A stretch of 64,000 nt of DNA, taken from the NCBI GenBank assembly GCA_037389465.1, contig JAZARR010000171.1, positions 2,480,001 through 2,544,000 on the forward strand. The letters are read 5' to 3'. Shown here in pieces: positions 39,771 to 52,984 of this stretch; the first letter of the stretch is position 1, and every line of letters begins with the position of its first letter. The position numbers and the translations under genes were made by a program. The notes under the pieces are model-generated. The model worked only from the letters and a program-made list of their open reading frames with translations, ran no database searches and had not been told where the DNA came from. This DNA comes from Baylisascaris procyonis (taxonomy: Eukaryota; Nematoda; Chromadorea; Rhabditida; Ascarididae).

Positions 39771-40599
39771 GAAAAGTCCAAGCAATCAACAGGAATCTAA
39801 ACGGCAGCTGCTCAGCCATCGTCATATGTTTTACCTGTCAGGTCACAATTGCACAATCACCCGTTCAAAAAATGCATAAAGAATTTTCAAAATAAAAAAG
39901 GACTATTTTCCCAACTACCTGTCACTATGGGTCATTTTCGCCTCAACTACATAATGCCTTTTCGAGTTCAATGCTTGCGCCTGCTAGCTTATCGATAAAA
40001 TTTTATAAAGGTGATACTGGTCCACATTGCAAGACAAATAAGTCACTTTAAGAAATGATCCCATCCATAATGCCCCACAGAAACGAATGAGTAGTCCACT
40101 GCTTCAGAAAAAAATGCTGTATTTTCTAGCGAACTATACGTTTAAAGACAGACTGGAAAATAGCCGATATGACTGAAGTTTTTACTTCCTGCTGAAGTGA
40201 AATTATCTAACTCCAAATAGCTTAAGGCTCCTTCGAAGTGGAGAGGCACTCATAAAATTTCATAATTCTAACTTTAGTGAAAACTTCTTCGAACTACTAG
40301 ACAAAAAGCTATACACACATATAAATACAGGTGTATATACAATGACACGCTTTTGCAGAACAGATTTTTAAGGTCAAGGTCAGTAGACTTGTCAAACCTA
40401 TGCGTATTGTGAACCGTTAAGAAATTATTCGCTATTTTAGTGTGATCGTTGGTGAATGCGAAAACGACAAATGTGAAATACTTACTGATTGTTTAGCGCA
40501 CACATAACTGCGGCTAATACCTTTGGAGCTGATGAATCACCCTAAATATCGATATAGGTGGTTATTCTATAATTCAGATTATAGTCTTAAAACGTCACA

Positions 40600-41065
40600 A
40601 TTCATGCTTTAAGGCAAACCAGTCGGCTGCAGATCAAGCGGGAATAAGCTAACTCAAAGAAGGTCGAGAGCAAAGATGCAGATCAAACGACTATCCAGCT
40701 GTGTCATGAGGCTAGCCTATGGCAGAATTGGGAGGGTATAAAAGCGGCTGATGTGCTCATCTATTCATTCCAGATTCCAGACTGTTCGTAGGGCGAGTGT
40801 GCCTACGTGTGGCCATTGGAGTGCGGGTGGTGATCGGCGGCAGCGTAAAGTTCGACTACGGGGTCGTGTCGGTGATTGAAACTATCTTAGTGTCCCTTCT
40901 TATTTGTTACCTTACCGTACTAGTCTGATAAACTGCTCGTCCTTGTACCTGTATCGTCTCACAGTTTACTCGACCGCTTCTCGACAGAGGATGCAGATCC
41001 TCAAGGAGATCTGGACGACTAGAAGAGCCAAGAGGAACTGATCCTTCGATGACTTCGTTATAAAA
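40600..41065 (+). repeat. GC-rich island with TATA box, possible solo LTR or promoter relic
   Basis: About 450 bases of markedly higher GC than the flanks, with TATAAAAGCGG at 40738 and CpG-rich sequence after it. GCAGATC occurs three times (about 40630, 40678, 40993). No long frame. The layout (TATA, then a GC-rich transcribed part) fits an LTR promoter or an old insertion, but no terminal repeat pair or target-site duplication was identified. Confidence 0.3.
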
Positions 41066-41861
41066 CTTTTAGCAAATACCTTTCAAATATAAATTCGGTA
41101 AAGCTAATAATAAAATAAAGCATGATAACGATTCAACAAATATCCCCAATTAAATAGTTGTAGCGAAGGCTGATCATTAGCTATTGTAAGGTTGAAGTTG
41201 TCACAAGAAAACAACTAACACAATAATTTAATTTCTTTATGTTAAATGGATGCTCTTGGATGACGTGTTTTTTATCACAGATTTCAGTAAATATTCTCAT
41301 CCGCCTTTTGAATTTTACATAGCGATATTTGTTACACCCCTCCCCCCCTCCTTACCTCTTCCCATTCCAAGCATTTAGGGAAAAATGGGGAAAAAAGAGA
41401 GTTTTCCGTCTTTACTAAGTACTTCAACATACTATGAAACCACTCATCGTTGTAACCACCTAGCTTGACTTATTCCACTCTTAGCTGCGTATCTGAAGCG
41501 TAAATATCTGGTTAATCCTCGACTCCTATGAAATCTGCCTAATAATTTCTTCAATGACATCCAATGTGGTAATAAATCCACAAAGTGAATATAATTTTAT
41601 TTTTAAACAAAACAAATAAGTGATAATAATATAAAAGAATATAAAATCAATCACATGATAAGGCACAAATTTCAATTATAATCCGAATAATAATTTTATT
41701 ACAAGTATTGGAAAAAAAGTATTGTACATTTATCGTGCAAGACTACATATGGGATTTTTGAAGAAAATAACAACAATAAAATCCACTCACATTCATCCAT
41801 CTAACGATGATTTCAATCGTCATATCAACGCTCGCAATTACTGCTATATATAACGAAGAAG

Positions 41862-41907
41862 TGTGTTATCATAACACATTAACAAACAAGTGTGTTATTG
41901 TAACACA
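41862..41907. repeat. Two adjacent hairpin palindromes
   Basis: TGTGTTATCATAACACA at 41862-41878 is a perfect palindrome around one base. TGTGTTATTGTAACACA at 41891-41907 has seven-base arms. They are 12 bases apart and share the TGTGTTA half-site. Confidence 0.7.
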
Positions 41908-42280
41908 TCTGCTTTTTCATCTGTTGGATATTATGCAGCAGATAATACAGATATAGGCTTCAATAGCATATTTCTTAAATGATATTATAGCTACAATAAA
42001 TATTTTAATGTTACTAATAACAACACCTTTTTTGGTATTAGCATCAACTGCGAGCATTGATTAAAGGTCTCTAAAACGTTTATGACTGCTTATCCCCTCT
42101 TTAAGACAGTTGAGTTGCTTTTTCCTACATTAAAGAAAAATCACTTTAAATTCAGAAGCAATTTAGATTGTAATCATGTTACGTTCTACAGTAAACTGAA
42201 TGCATTGAGAATATATTTGTGTGTGTTTAGTGGGAAAACTTTGAACTTTGTTCATGGATATTGAAATTTGTTAATAAATG

Positions 42281-42413
42281 ATCCTCATCAACGGCTGTCA
42301 ATTACAATTCTATAGGAATTCAATTCAATCCTTATCAACGGCTGTCAATTACGATTCTATAGGAATTCAATTCAATCCTTATCAACGGCTGTCAATTACA
42401 ACGTCTTAGCAGT
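42281..42413. repeat. 47-base tandem repeat, about 2.8 copies
   Basis: Units begin ATCC(T/C)(T)ATCAACGGCTGTC and differ at only a few positions, so the amplification is recent. It lies about 670 bases beyond the poly(A) signal of the type I membrane protein gene. Confidence 0.9.
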
Positions 42414-43074
42414 TGAAATGAAGAAAAGGAATTGAACATATGAGCGCTAACAACTTAAAAAAAACGTTACAGAATATGCCATTACTATTTGATGATACTC
42501 GCAAAGTTATATGATATTCATATATCGACCCTTCAATATCAGTTAAAAACGATCAATGCACCTGTTCTATGATACGAAAAATAAAAATTATAATATTCGT
42601 CGATAAGGCATAATTTCATCTTCACATTAAACACTAAAATTCTTCTATGATCCTCTTCAATTTTCTTTAAAATGTTTCAAAAATTTTTGAATAAATACAC
42701 CGTATTCATCAATGATATTTACATAATCGGCATAACAACAAAAACTAAACTATGATAATCACATAATCGCCGATAAACCATCACAAATACACGCTTAGGG
42801 AATTTTTAAAAAAGAAAGTACCCGGTACATCGAAGAAAACTTTCAAACCAATAAACCTTCATTCCTCCCTCGTTCCATTCCCTCCCTCTTCCAGCTGCCA
42901 AATATGATAGGTTTCAAAATTTAAGGAAAAGAAACAACTCCTTCGTAAGGAAGTTGAATGGACCTCGTAAACCAAGACCCAATCACTGAGGCAAAAACGA
43001 ATTCAATGCCAAAAAATTTCAGATGATTATGCACGTATAGTCATGGGACTACAATTTATCTTCGATGATATGAT

Positions 43075-43080
43075 TTTATT
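43075..43080 (-). terminator. Poly(A) signal of type I membrane protein gene
   Basis: AATAAA on the minus strand, 100 bases after the stop codon at 43180-43182. Confidence 0.5.
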
Positions 43081-43179
43081 TGCAAAGAATAACGAATTTT
43101 AAAATTCTATGAGAGACACATAACAAAGTTTCATGTCATAAGACGATATAACCCACAAATTTTTCTTACATCAAATACC

Positions 43180-46092
43180 TCATATTCTCCTCATAAATTG
43201 AGGTTCAGAATTACGTTTAAGTACAGCTTCAACTTTAGCTCGATTAGCCTCGAATTGTGAGATATGATTCATCGGTATGACACTAATCGAATTTCTTATT
43301 GGCATCATTTCCGATATATTATGCTCAATAAGTGTTGGTTCCGCTGATGGAATTTCATTATATCGTTGCAATAGGCGCCTAAATTAATACGAATATTTAT
43401 TTACAAGCAAAATTTATGATAAATAATGGTGGACGAAAAATAATAAAATATAGTACATTTTTCTTCACAGATCGGAATAATTGCTCCACACACAGCTATA
43501 TATGGTAAATGAAATGTAAATGTAGAAAGCACATAGTGAGACCTAATTCAGGGAATTTAAATTTATATAGTTAATTAAAATTGGATCAGTGGGATATTTC
43601 GAATAGTCAGAGGTGTAAAATTGGATTGCCTGAGGTTGGAGATATGATTTCTCTTATCGATATCAGAGGTTCATAGAATTTAGAATCTTTTCATTCCCGA
43701 AAATTCGCATTAATTAGGAAATGTAAAAAGAGAGGATTAAAAGCATGAAAACAATTACGGTACAAAGCATGTAGAGAGCATCGTACGGTAAAGACAATGG
43801 TAAAAGAGTGAAAAAGAAAACGACCTAGTTATAGGAAAATATCTAAGGAAATTTGGTAGTTAAAGTTTTTTCTGAAATATACTATTTTGAAGTAAGCAAT
43901 GAATAAAAAAATACGACTATCAATGTTGAAAATCAATAGCCTGAAATATTCCCGTCCAATTTTTGTGGTCTTTTTTCTATTCCGATTTTTTTTTTCAAGG
44001 GCTGGAGAATTTCAGAACATTTAGAGGCAGAACTTCAACCGCATCTTCTCTCGAAACGTAAATTCGTTAGAGTTCCTCTTACCCTATTCAAGTCCTCTAT
44101 AGAATTTTCTTCAATAACGAGCGATAAGAGTGCAATTTTACTTAATCAAATAAAAATCGCCAACAGCACTTCATGAATTCAGTTCAAGGACTAAGGATAT
44201 CCCAAGATTCGTGAAGGAGAGCTTCATTGGTGTCAACCTAGTATGAAAAATTTAGAAATGTGGGAAAAATTTTAAAAGAATTTTATGAGTGAACGACGGG
44301 AATGATAAGGATCTTTTCGAAGCTGAATACATAAACGCAAATCATGCAAGCAAGCTCAAAAAGCAAATGAAACGAAACAAGGATAAACAAATAAAGAAAC
44401 ATACTCTCGTTCGAGATTTCGACTTAGAGAGTTTTCTTGTCCTTGATCTCGGAATTTCCGCCTTTGCCTATAAACAAATTGTCGGATGAAAATCGCCAAT
44501 TATATTGTATATGTTTTATACTTTCAACAATAAATTTTACATCTAAAAACGCACTCAATCATTTCACACTAGTCACAACATTTAAATTATTCACTAGAAA
44601 AGAAAAATTTAGGTGACCATAGTATGTTGCCCGAATAATGTATATTCACCATTCGGAACACCAATAATATTAGCAAAAGATGATACTGCTTAGTGAGTGA
44701 CTATCGCAATAGATGAAATCAAGCGTCATTTACCTAACATAAAGTAGAACATTGATAGCAATCCATATGATTGATGCAGCAGCATATGAGACAACAACAA
44801 TACGAAAAATCCACAGCATACGTCCATGGAGTTCCTTTCGTTTTATCTGTAAAATATTAAATTGATCATAAATGGGAAAACGCACGAAATGTGCAATCAG
44901 TTGCACAGATCGTGAAAAACACCTTAAAGACGCTCTCGTTTTCCAACCAATAAAGCAAGAATAACTATCATTCGGCCAGAATTAGATATGCAAATCTTAA
45001 ATCTTGCAAAAAAAAGAGTCTTTTGTCGAAATACGAATGCACAAAGTTGAAATATGCAAAAAAAAGTTTGAATTAGAAGGTTGCAAAAATAGAAAGCGAT
45101 TGGATTTGCAAAATTGGGCGCATAGAATATCTTATCAAAATTCATCGCAATTAACTTCTCCAGCTCCTTTTTCGAAGTGCCTCTCTAATGACTGGAAAAT
45201 AAGAAAATTTCCTTGTAAGAAATGGAATTTTTATAGAAGAAAACGTTGATTGATCAGCTGAGATCAAAAACACTGGTATCATTCTTCCATTATTGTTATA
45301 CGTAATCGATTTCAATAAGTTTCATTGACACCTGACAAATCTGTGCTAAGGCGGTACACAAATACTGAAATAGGCCAAGCCATAGAATGAAAGAAATATA
45401 ATGAACAACAAAACCCACTTAGATGGATAAAGAAAACGATTCAACCTCATTTTTTTCCAACCATTTCGCTCTATCTTCCAGCATTTGCTTGAGTGAATCC
45501 AATTTCGCACCTTTCACATCGAAATTTTTTGGAATACGAAATCGAACTGGACCTCTAAAATTTGCATATTCATATTAAAACATTTCGAAGCAAAAATATC
45601 GTCTTTATCATTCGTTTTTTGTGTTCATTTAACCACTAATATAGTAGTTCAGCTAACTGCATAGTTTAGTGGGGTAGATATTGTTGCATCGAATTATGTT
45701 TAGATTAACGTCACCTTATCTTCTGCTGTATTCTGTAATTATTAATATCTAAATTTAAGTTGATAAAATATACCTATTCATTTAGTAATCCTGGGGTCAT
45801 GATCGACATATTTATTACACGTTATAATACTAATATGTAAATGAGACAAATAACAAGAATGGAAATACAACTAGCACCTTTCCCTCTAGAAAGCTCTCTA
45901 TTCGATCTGGCTAAATCATATTGAAATATTGCTAAAATACCCCGTCTCTAAACTGAATCTCCATTAAAATAGTCCGAAAGCTACCAACTTGCTGATATAT
46001 TCGATGTGTGGTTCTTTAGCGATATCGGTCGTCGACTCGTATGTATATGACATAAACGCAGCAAATATAAACAAAGGCAACAATGCTGTCAT
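43180..46092 (-). CDS. Single-pass type I membrane protein, unknown family
   Basis: Four exons in matching phase, 45989-46092, 45446-45554, 44734-44846 and 43180-43378, give 174 residues. Residues 1-17 (MTALLPLFIFAAFMSYT) form a signal peptide. A charged luminal or extracellular part of about 60 residues (GPVRFRIPKNFDVKG, then SLKQMLEDRAKWLEKNE, likely helical) has no cysteine. One transmembrane helix, about residues 82-108 (FRIVVVSYAAASIIWIAINV), follows, then a 65-residue cytosolic tail rich in charged residues and ending MRRI. I do not recognise the family. The start codon is 10 bases after a strong TTTTTTTTAG acceptor and is preceded by a start-stop ATGTAA. Introns are GT-AG. The intron phases (2,0,2) agree throughout, which supports a real gene. 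Confidence 0.65.
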
Positions 46093-46104
46093 ACTTACAT
46101 CGCT
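46093..46104 (-). promoter_or_regulatory. Acceptor plus minimal start-stop uORF before the membrane protein
   Basis: The minus strand reads TTTTTTTTAG (ending 46103), then CGATGTAAGT, then the ATG at 46092. ATGTAA (46100-46095) is a two-codon upstream ORF two bases before the main start. The acceptor is a good candidate for spliced-leader addition. Confidence 0.4.
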
Positions 46105-48330
46105 AAAAAAAAGGAGAAATGATGGATCGATTATTTGGAATACAAAAAAAGTAATGAACGTTTATGTAAACAATCGAAATTCTAGTGCTATGACAGCAGC
46201 ACCGATGAATATATTTTAATAAGTTTTTATAAGTTCAAGTTCAGTAAGTTCAATAAGTTTATAAGTTTTAATATTTTAATATATGCGAGTCATTTAGAAG
46301 TTTACTTTTTAATTTCGTAGTATTTCTGAGAATACACTCCTTGTGGATATTATCAAAAAGGATAGGACATCTTTTTGTTCATTTTCGTCCAAATTCCAAA
46401 AAAAGTGTTCTTATATACGGTGCGAAATTCCCCAAGGAATTAACATATATTGCATATATCTCGACAATCGTAATCCACATTTCAATAAGCAACATCAAAC
46501 GAACAAAAGGATAATGCGAATAATAGAACTTGTTACATTAATAAATTAAACTTATTAGCAAAAAAAAGAGAAAAAATCATCTACAAAATGAAATGAGATA
46601 AAAATAAAAACACGGAAATAGATCCAAAATGAATTCGCCCATTTTCCGTGCAAGGATTCTATCCATTAAGCCATCGATTACAATCCACTAGAACGCAGGA
46701 AAAGTCATTCACCAAATCACACTAAAAGATCATCCGTCACGCTATCATGAAATTCCTTATGCAAACGTTTAGTAAAACAAGAAAAAAAAACATCCATATA
46801 TGAATTATTAATGCATAAATAGGCAGAAAATTTAATTTGTCAATTGTTGCAAGATAATACAGTAATATCACTACAGTAATACTCAGTTGGGGATCGCCTA
46901 CATATTTAGATAAACAGTACCCTGACTAAACAGGTAAGTAATGAACAGCTGGGGTTGCCCTACGGATGAAAGAAGCAATACAAATTCTTTAAGTCACATT
47001 CCTTAGAACTTCATCAAGAAAGCCACCACGGTATATGCTTCTTTTAGAATTGAATCGCAAAAGAACTTCTGTCATCGTGATTTTGACTGAAGATTATGAA
47101 GGAGGGGGGGGGGAAGGAAAGGAGGAAGGGAGTATTGAGGAAAGAAGATGATCCTCAATCAGGGGAAGGGGATCCCATGCTAATCCTAACATATGTAAAC
47201 ATAAAAACCCGCGAACATTTCGCCATGAAAATATGGTAAAACAATCAGTAGTTTACCTATCAGCGAAATCGACGCCTATATAAATTCTCAAATTGAAATC
47301 CCCATCCATCTCATATCATCATTGAATGGGTTTTACAACAAAAATCTGCGTAAGTAAATTAGATGGTATTGTCGAGCGCCATAACTTTACTTGGAATCAC
47401 AATTTGGGAAGAAATTCCACTAAAACTAGGGAAATTTTGAAGGAAAAAAGAACTGCATGGGAAGGAATCTTTATAAATGAAACTACGCCTTGAATAGCAC
47501 AATAAAACACATACCTTCATATATGATACAAGCGCATAGACATGAATGTCACAATGCACTTCAACGAACATTTGCAAGAACAAAACACGGACGTTTAAGT
47601 TATTGACCGACAGGTTCCCTCAATACTGTATCATCTAACAGCACAAAACAAACCATATCAAAAAACAAATGATAATAATAAAAAAGACGATCGTAGATAC
47701 TATAAGAAAACTAGAGTTGAAGTCCATTTTTAAATATGCTAGAGCGCATTAACGAATGATCACCTGTGCAGGCGTATATTTGGAAATATGCTTCAACAGG
47801 TGTTACACCTATCAGGTTCCGCTTGTTCGTGCACGACTACAATAGATCGATACTGAAGCGTCATATTAAGCTGAATATCGCTGCTGCTCTTGCTAACACA
47901 TCCCATGCGTTAAAGATGAAACCATTAAAAAATAATGTATACTGAATCGGGACCTGGAAATATTGGTTTAGTGGGTGGGTGGGGAGAGGTGGATTCGATG
48001 AATGAGATGGAATGGAGCAATCACTGGTGGGTATTATCTGAGAAATATGATACCCTCTGGGAAATATAGGCAGTCAATTTATGAGTTATTTTTTTAATGC
48101 AGGAGTTGAGAAAAAAAACGCAGAAATATAGGGTGTACTTCGATGTGTTTGAAAACAAACCATATTAGATGGGATATTGTTGAATAAAAAATTTCATCAC
48201 CAACAACAATCCGCAAACTTCGAACAAGAATGTGGGAAGGATGCTAGAGATGCTGGCTCTGTGTGCGTTTCAGGATTTCAATTCAATACCTCAATTATGT
48301 GCGCAAATATTTCAGACAGTGATAAAATTC

Positions 48331-48417
48331 CTAGCAATGTGCTTTCCTGAGGAGTCGGGAAGTCGGCAATGTATTTTCCTATCCCTCCTAGCAATGTGTT
48401 TTCCTGGGAAGTCGGGC
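48331..48417. repeat. Imperfect 57-base duplication
   Basis: CTAGCAATGTG(C/T)TTTCCTG followed by GGGAGTCGGG-like sequence occurs at 48331 and 48388, with a partial copy (GCAATGTATTTTCCT) between them. Confidence 0.7.
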
Positions 48418-51138
48418 AGTTCTATCCGTCTTCAATGAAACGATTCATCTTTAACATGTACTCAATCTGCTACAGGACAAAATTGAATTGCAAGTTTTAT
48501 GGCACTCATAGATTATCTTTCTTGGAGATTATAACCTCCAAACATAATTGCCTATTTTGCATTTCTTAATACTGTTATTCAACAAATTTTCTAAGTTCCA
48601 TCTCAGTGAATCCCCAGCTAAAGCTATAGAATAGACATGCACAACGCCTCCCTAATGCACTTTGTTGTGGTGTATTCGAGAACGCACATAAATAAAGTAT
48701 ACAAAACAAAGTAAGTATAACTGCATCATAATACAGCTTCAAAAAAGATGCAAGAAATGCACCAAAATAGAACATTTCATGCATATGTTGGAAATTTCAA
48801 TTTGCAATGCACATGACAATGAGGCCATGTCTTTGCTCATCTTTTTGTCTGTCTATGTCTGAATGTCTGTTTGTCTGAAGCTTGAGGAACGACACTTGCA
48901 GTTGTAATTTACGACTATTATATTAAATCTGAAGTCAACAAGTCTATATTTGAATTAAAAAAAACACCCACTCAAAAGTGTTACAAAACTGACATGCACT
49001 TACAAAAAAATAGATCAATTTAGTAGACCAACTTTAGCGACGGATTTACCCGAGATTTCAGTTCGATTGAAATACGAATGCGTATTACTATATACGCCAA
49101 TAACTTTAGGTTTCACAAACGAAAATGCAAAGCACATATTGTGCCAATTGTTTTGACGCACTCATTCAGCTCTTCTTCAATGAATTCAAAAAACTGTAAA
49201 GCATAACGTGAACAAACGCGCTAAAGAAATATTGAATCGTGTGAAGAGAATTGGAGATGGGAAGTGCAAATAAACTTTTACAAAGTAAAACAAAATATTG
49301 AATAAAAACCGGTACATATGCATACCGGACTGACTGTTCCGGAAACGTTTCTGCATTCACGAATATATAGATGTTTAAAAAAACATGATTATCAAAGAAT
49401 ATAAGTCGATCAAAAAAGATGCATCTATCAAATAAACTATAATATCATTAAGAACTTATGCGCACAATTGTCGATCGAAATGACCGTTAGATAGCGTCAA
49501 TGAAAGTTAAACCAATAGCGTCAATGAAAGTAATTAGCATTTGAGGTGATGTTCGTTTGCGAGATCAAAGATCAGCGATCGAATTTGCGATGTCGTATGT
49601 TAGCATATCAGCTGGCCCGCAATTCAGGTGCAATAAGTTTACCTGCTAAGTTGCTAAACAACAGCAACGAATGCCTAACGAATATTCATTATTAAATTCA
49701 AAATTAACAACACTAGAATTGGCTCAATGATTATGCGCTGAGAATTATGTCCATCAAGTTTCGTATTTCGAATCGTAGGGCTTATTGTAAAGAACGCACA
49801 GACAGACACATACATACATATGAGCAGACAAGCAAGCAGACCAAACCAAAGAGTGGCTTCAATTATAATATAAAAACATATATAAACATGCGCGATATAT
49901 ATTTATATGAAATCAATACAAAACATATGAATATGTAATTACCTATACATTCAAAGGATTTCGTTTTAATCTTGCATAATACATCAAAAATACCTTCGAC
50001 TTAATAAAAGACAATCAGCTAATCGTAAATTGTTCTAGGAATAAAATAACAGATTAATTCTGCTCTCGAATTCATAATATGCCACAGTTGACATCCACTG
50101 ATGAAAAGACCATTACCCCACAATAAAATAAAAAAATTGTCTCATTAGCTCGAGCTCAAGCTCATCAATACAGGTCTTACAGGTATCTCCTTCCTTCAGA
50201 ACACGGTAAACCTTTGGCCTCTGCTCTAGGTTATAGTATATAAAAGGTAATGGACTCCACCACGATACCCATACTTCAGCAGTTTGTACTTTAATACAAA
50301 GCGCAATGCAGTAAAGTAAACTTGCATGACATTGATCGTAATAGAGAGAGAGGGAGAGAGAGAGAGAAGAGGGTTCAGTAGAGGCAGAACTTCCATCTAT
50401 AAACTGGAAGACCTTCATCAATCTCAAAGAAATTAGAGAAGAGAGGAATTCTTGAATGAAATTTAATTCGTCCGGCTTAGAAGTCAATTGAATGAATGGC
50501 ACTAAAATGTCAAAAAAAGGTTCATATTGACAAAGTCAACTTGAAGTGCTATCAACATATTTGTTGAAATCACTTCAGTGTTGAATCGTCAATCTGTTCG
50601 ATCACTTCACTGAAGTCGAATGAATTTTTTTGACTATTTTTTGTTGAGTATTTCCCTCAAAATGGTACGATATCAATTTTGGTCGAATTAAGTTCAAGCA
50701 TATTTTATTCGCAGTTTTTTTTTCACAAAATTTAGGTTGCGAGTACGGGAAGATGAAGAGTGAAGGGGAGCATCCTAATATAATATTTGAGAATAAAATT
50801 ATCTAATTGAATATGAATTGCATACGAAGTACACCAATATCATCTGAAAATTCGCAACTAATGAAACAATTATTAAAAAATCGCAAATATGCATGTACAT
50901 TTATACATTAAGTCAAGTAAAATGCTGTTATAAAATCTGTTCGTTAAACTGATTGTGTTGTAAAGTGAAATATTTTAAATCCCTCTTCCAGGCACATAGT
51001 TCACTGCAGTATGAGGGGAGGGGGGACAAGGTAGGAGAGGGGATGATTTTGGAGGTGTTTTCAGTCCTTTTTTTTTCTAAATACATGATTAGTTATCTCT
51101 CTTTGTTCACCAATATAGGCCCAATCTAATCTCTCTTT

Positions 51139-51147
51139 TTCTTCCTT

Positions 51148-51189
<42 letters not shown>
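51139..51189. repeat. CT dinucleotide tract
   Basis: TTTC units passing into about 40 bases of pure CT. Confidence 0.95.
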
Positions 51190-51191
<2 letters not shown>

Positions 51192-52932
51192 CGAGGCAAG
51201 TTTTTGGGCGTAACGATAAAATTTTAGTGCGTTAGCCTATGAATGTCATGGCAACAAAAGTTCAATTTCCAACATACTTATCATCTCTAACCGATGTTCG
51301 CTGAGTTGGATGAAATTAGATTGATTAATTAAGATGACAGGTTGCAGTTTTTACACCTCAAGTAAACACAAGTACCACAATGACACTTGCGATCATTACT
51401 ACTTGCTGACCACTCCACTATTGCTTGCTGACCACTCCACTACCAATGACCAGTTGGTTATCTAGTAGCACTCTGTTCATTCAGTACTATCATTCAGTAC
51501 AATCTCATACTGATAAAGGCAAAACATTGACTCACTCAAAGACCAATTTAAATATTCGTTAACTTCTAGCACCTTTCTTCTGAAATATCTTCCAACGAAG
51601 ATCTCCAGAAGCATTTATGCGGATTAGAGATTTATCAGCACTAACTGAATGACTCAGTCGATAAGTTGACGAAGGATGGAATTGAAGGTAGCATGAAATT
51701 CATTCAATTTGGGAATGCGAAAACAAAATTTATAAAGAATTTATAATTAGTGATAGCTATTACGAATTAGAGTAGGCATATGAATTCCTTATCAAGATTC
51801 AAACACTGATAACATTCAACCTCAGCTCAAAGAAATATTCATCCCCGATTAAGTTCACCTTTGTCAAAATGACTAATGATACGAAGCGACAATATTCAGC
51901 CAACCAATATTTGAATAATGGAAAACACATTATGTGCTTTTTGCAAAGATCAATCATGTGATCACCATGTTTGTGAGCTTATAACTACGTACGTGTGTAT
52001 ATATGTGCATTTGGAACAAGTAAAAATCGAGCTGCAGAAAGCGCATATCGTGCGAGCGAGCTTCTTCTCAAGCATTCACACTTGATTCTCGATCCAACAA
52101 GCCATAACAGCGTCCGCTTTCCATCACCGGGTCCTATTATATAGAACGTCGCAAGTAATAAATAAGAGATTAAAAAAAGAACAAACTGGACAAACACTGC
52201 ATGCCGCATCGAGTTCCAGCAATGTTGAGCTGGAAGTGGACTGAAACTAGTGTACTCGGCCATAAACCAAAAGCATTTCGGGGGTGGGGGGTGGGGGGAA
52301 GGGGTTGTCGACAACATATGAGCCACCTCGACATTCAATAGGTTCCGACGAGCCCCCGATCGGATATGTATACCCACCGCAGATATAAGATACCTCCCGT
52401 GCCATCAAATGAATTCAAACCTCGTACATAACAATTGTAAGCATTAGTTGTTTGGCTATATTCAACTTAATATAAAATACACATAACTTTAATTTATCCA
52501 CTGATGAACATTACGAATCGAAGAAATAATATTGAACACTCGAAATGGTCTCGAAGCGCAAATAATTGAAACAATCGTCGAATGTGACATTAAATCGATT
52601 GCTGATCAATTACATTCGTAGATCAAAACATCGATCTAAATAGATCATCTTTCGCAATTTGGAAATACGAAGAGAAACAATTACTCTCAAGCAAACAATT
52701 TTAAAGCAAATCTAAGTTTTTTTATGATGCCGAAAACTTGTTGTAAGTTGCAAGTTTAGAACCTATTCCTTCCTTTACGTCCATTCAATTCAATGTCGTA
52801 TATTGATGCACTTTATAAGTTCTAAGAAATTGGCGTTCTCTCAGCAAATACATGACTCAGTTTGTTTGCATGAGGACAGCTGCTAAAAGAATTTTTAACC
52901 ATAAGTCCATGAATACATTGCTTTTTCTTTAA

Positions 52933-52933
<1 letters not shown>

Positions 52934-52982
<49 letters not shown>
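52934..52982. repeat. AT dinucleotide tract
   Basis: About 48 bases of uninterrupted AT. Confidence 0.95.

Positions 52983-52984
<2 letters not shown>

Noticed and set aside
44289..44489. Plus-strand frame with EAEYINANHASK, resembling the tyrosine-phosphatase motif YINAN
   Set aside because: Short, lacks an ATG start and flanking phosphatase motifs, and lies antisense in an intron. Judged chance.
50113..50502. 129-codon minus-strand frame with Ser-Leu repeats
   Set aside because: The core is a CT/AG microsatellite. The remainder has no family features and no splice partner.
52330..52377. GGGGGCTCGTC on the minus strand, like a tRNA-Pro primer-binding site of LTR elements, and the 130-codon frame across 51985-52377
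   Set aside because: Only 11 bases match, there is no LTR end (CA) before it and no gag/pol-like frame nearby. The frame has a non-ATG start and no recognisable domain.
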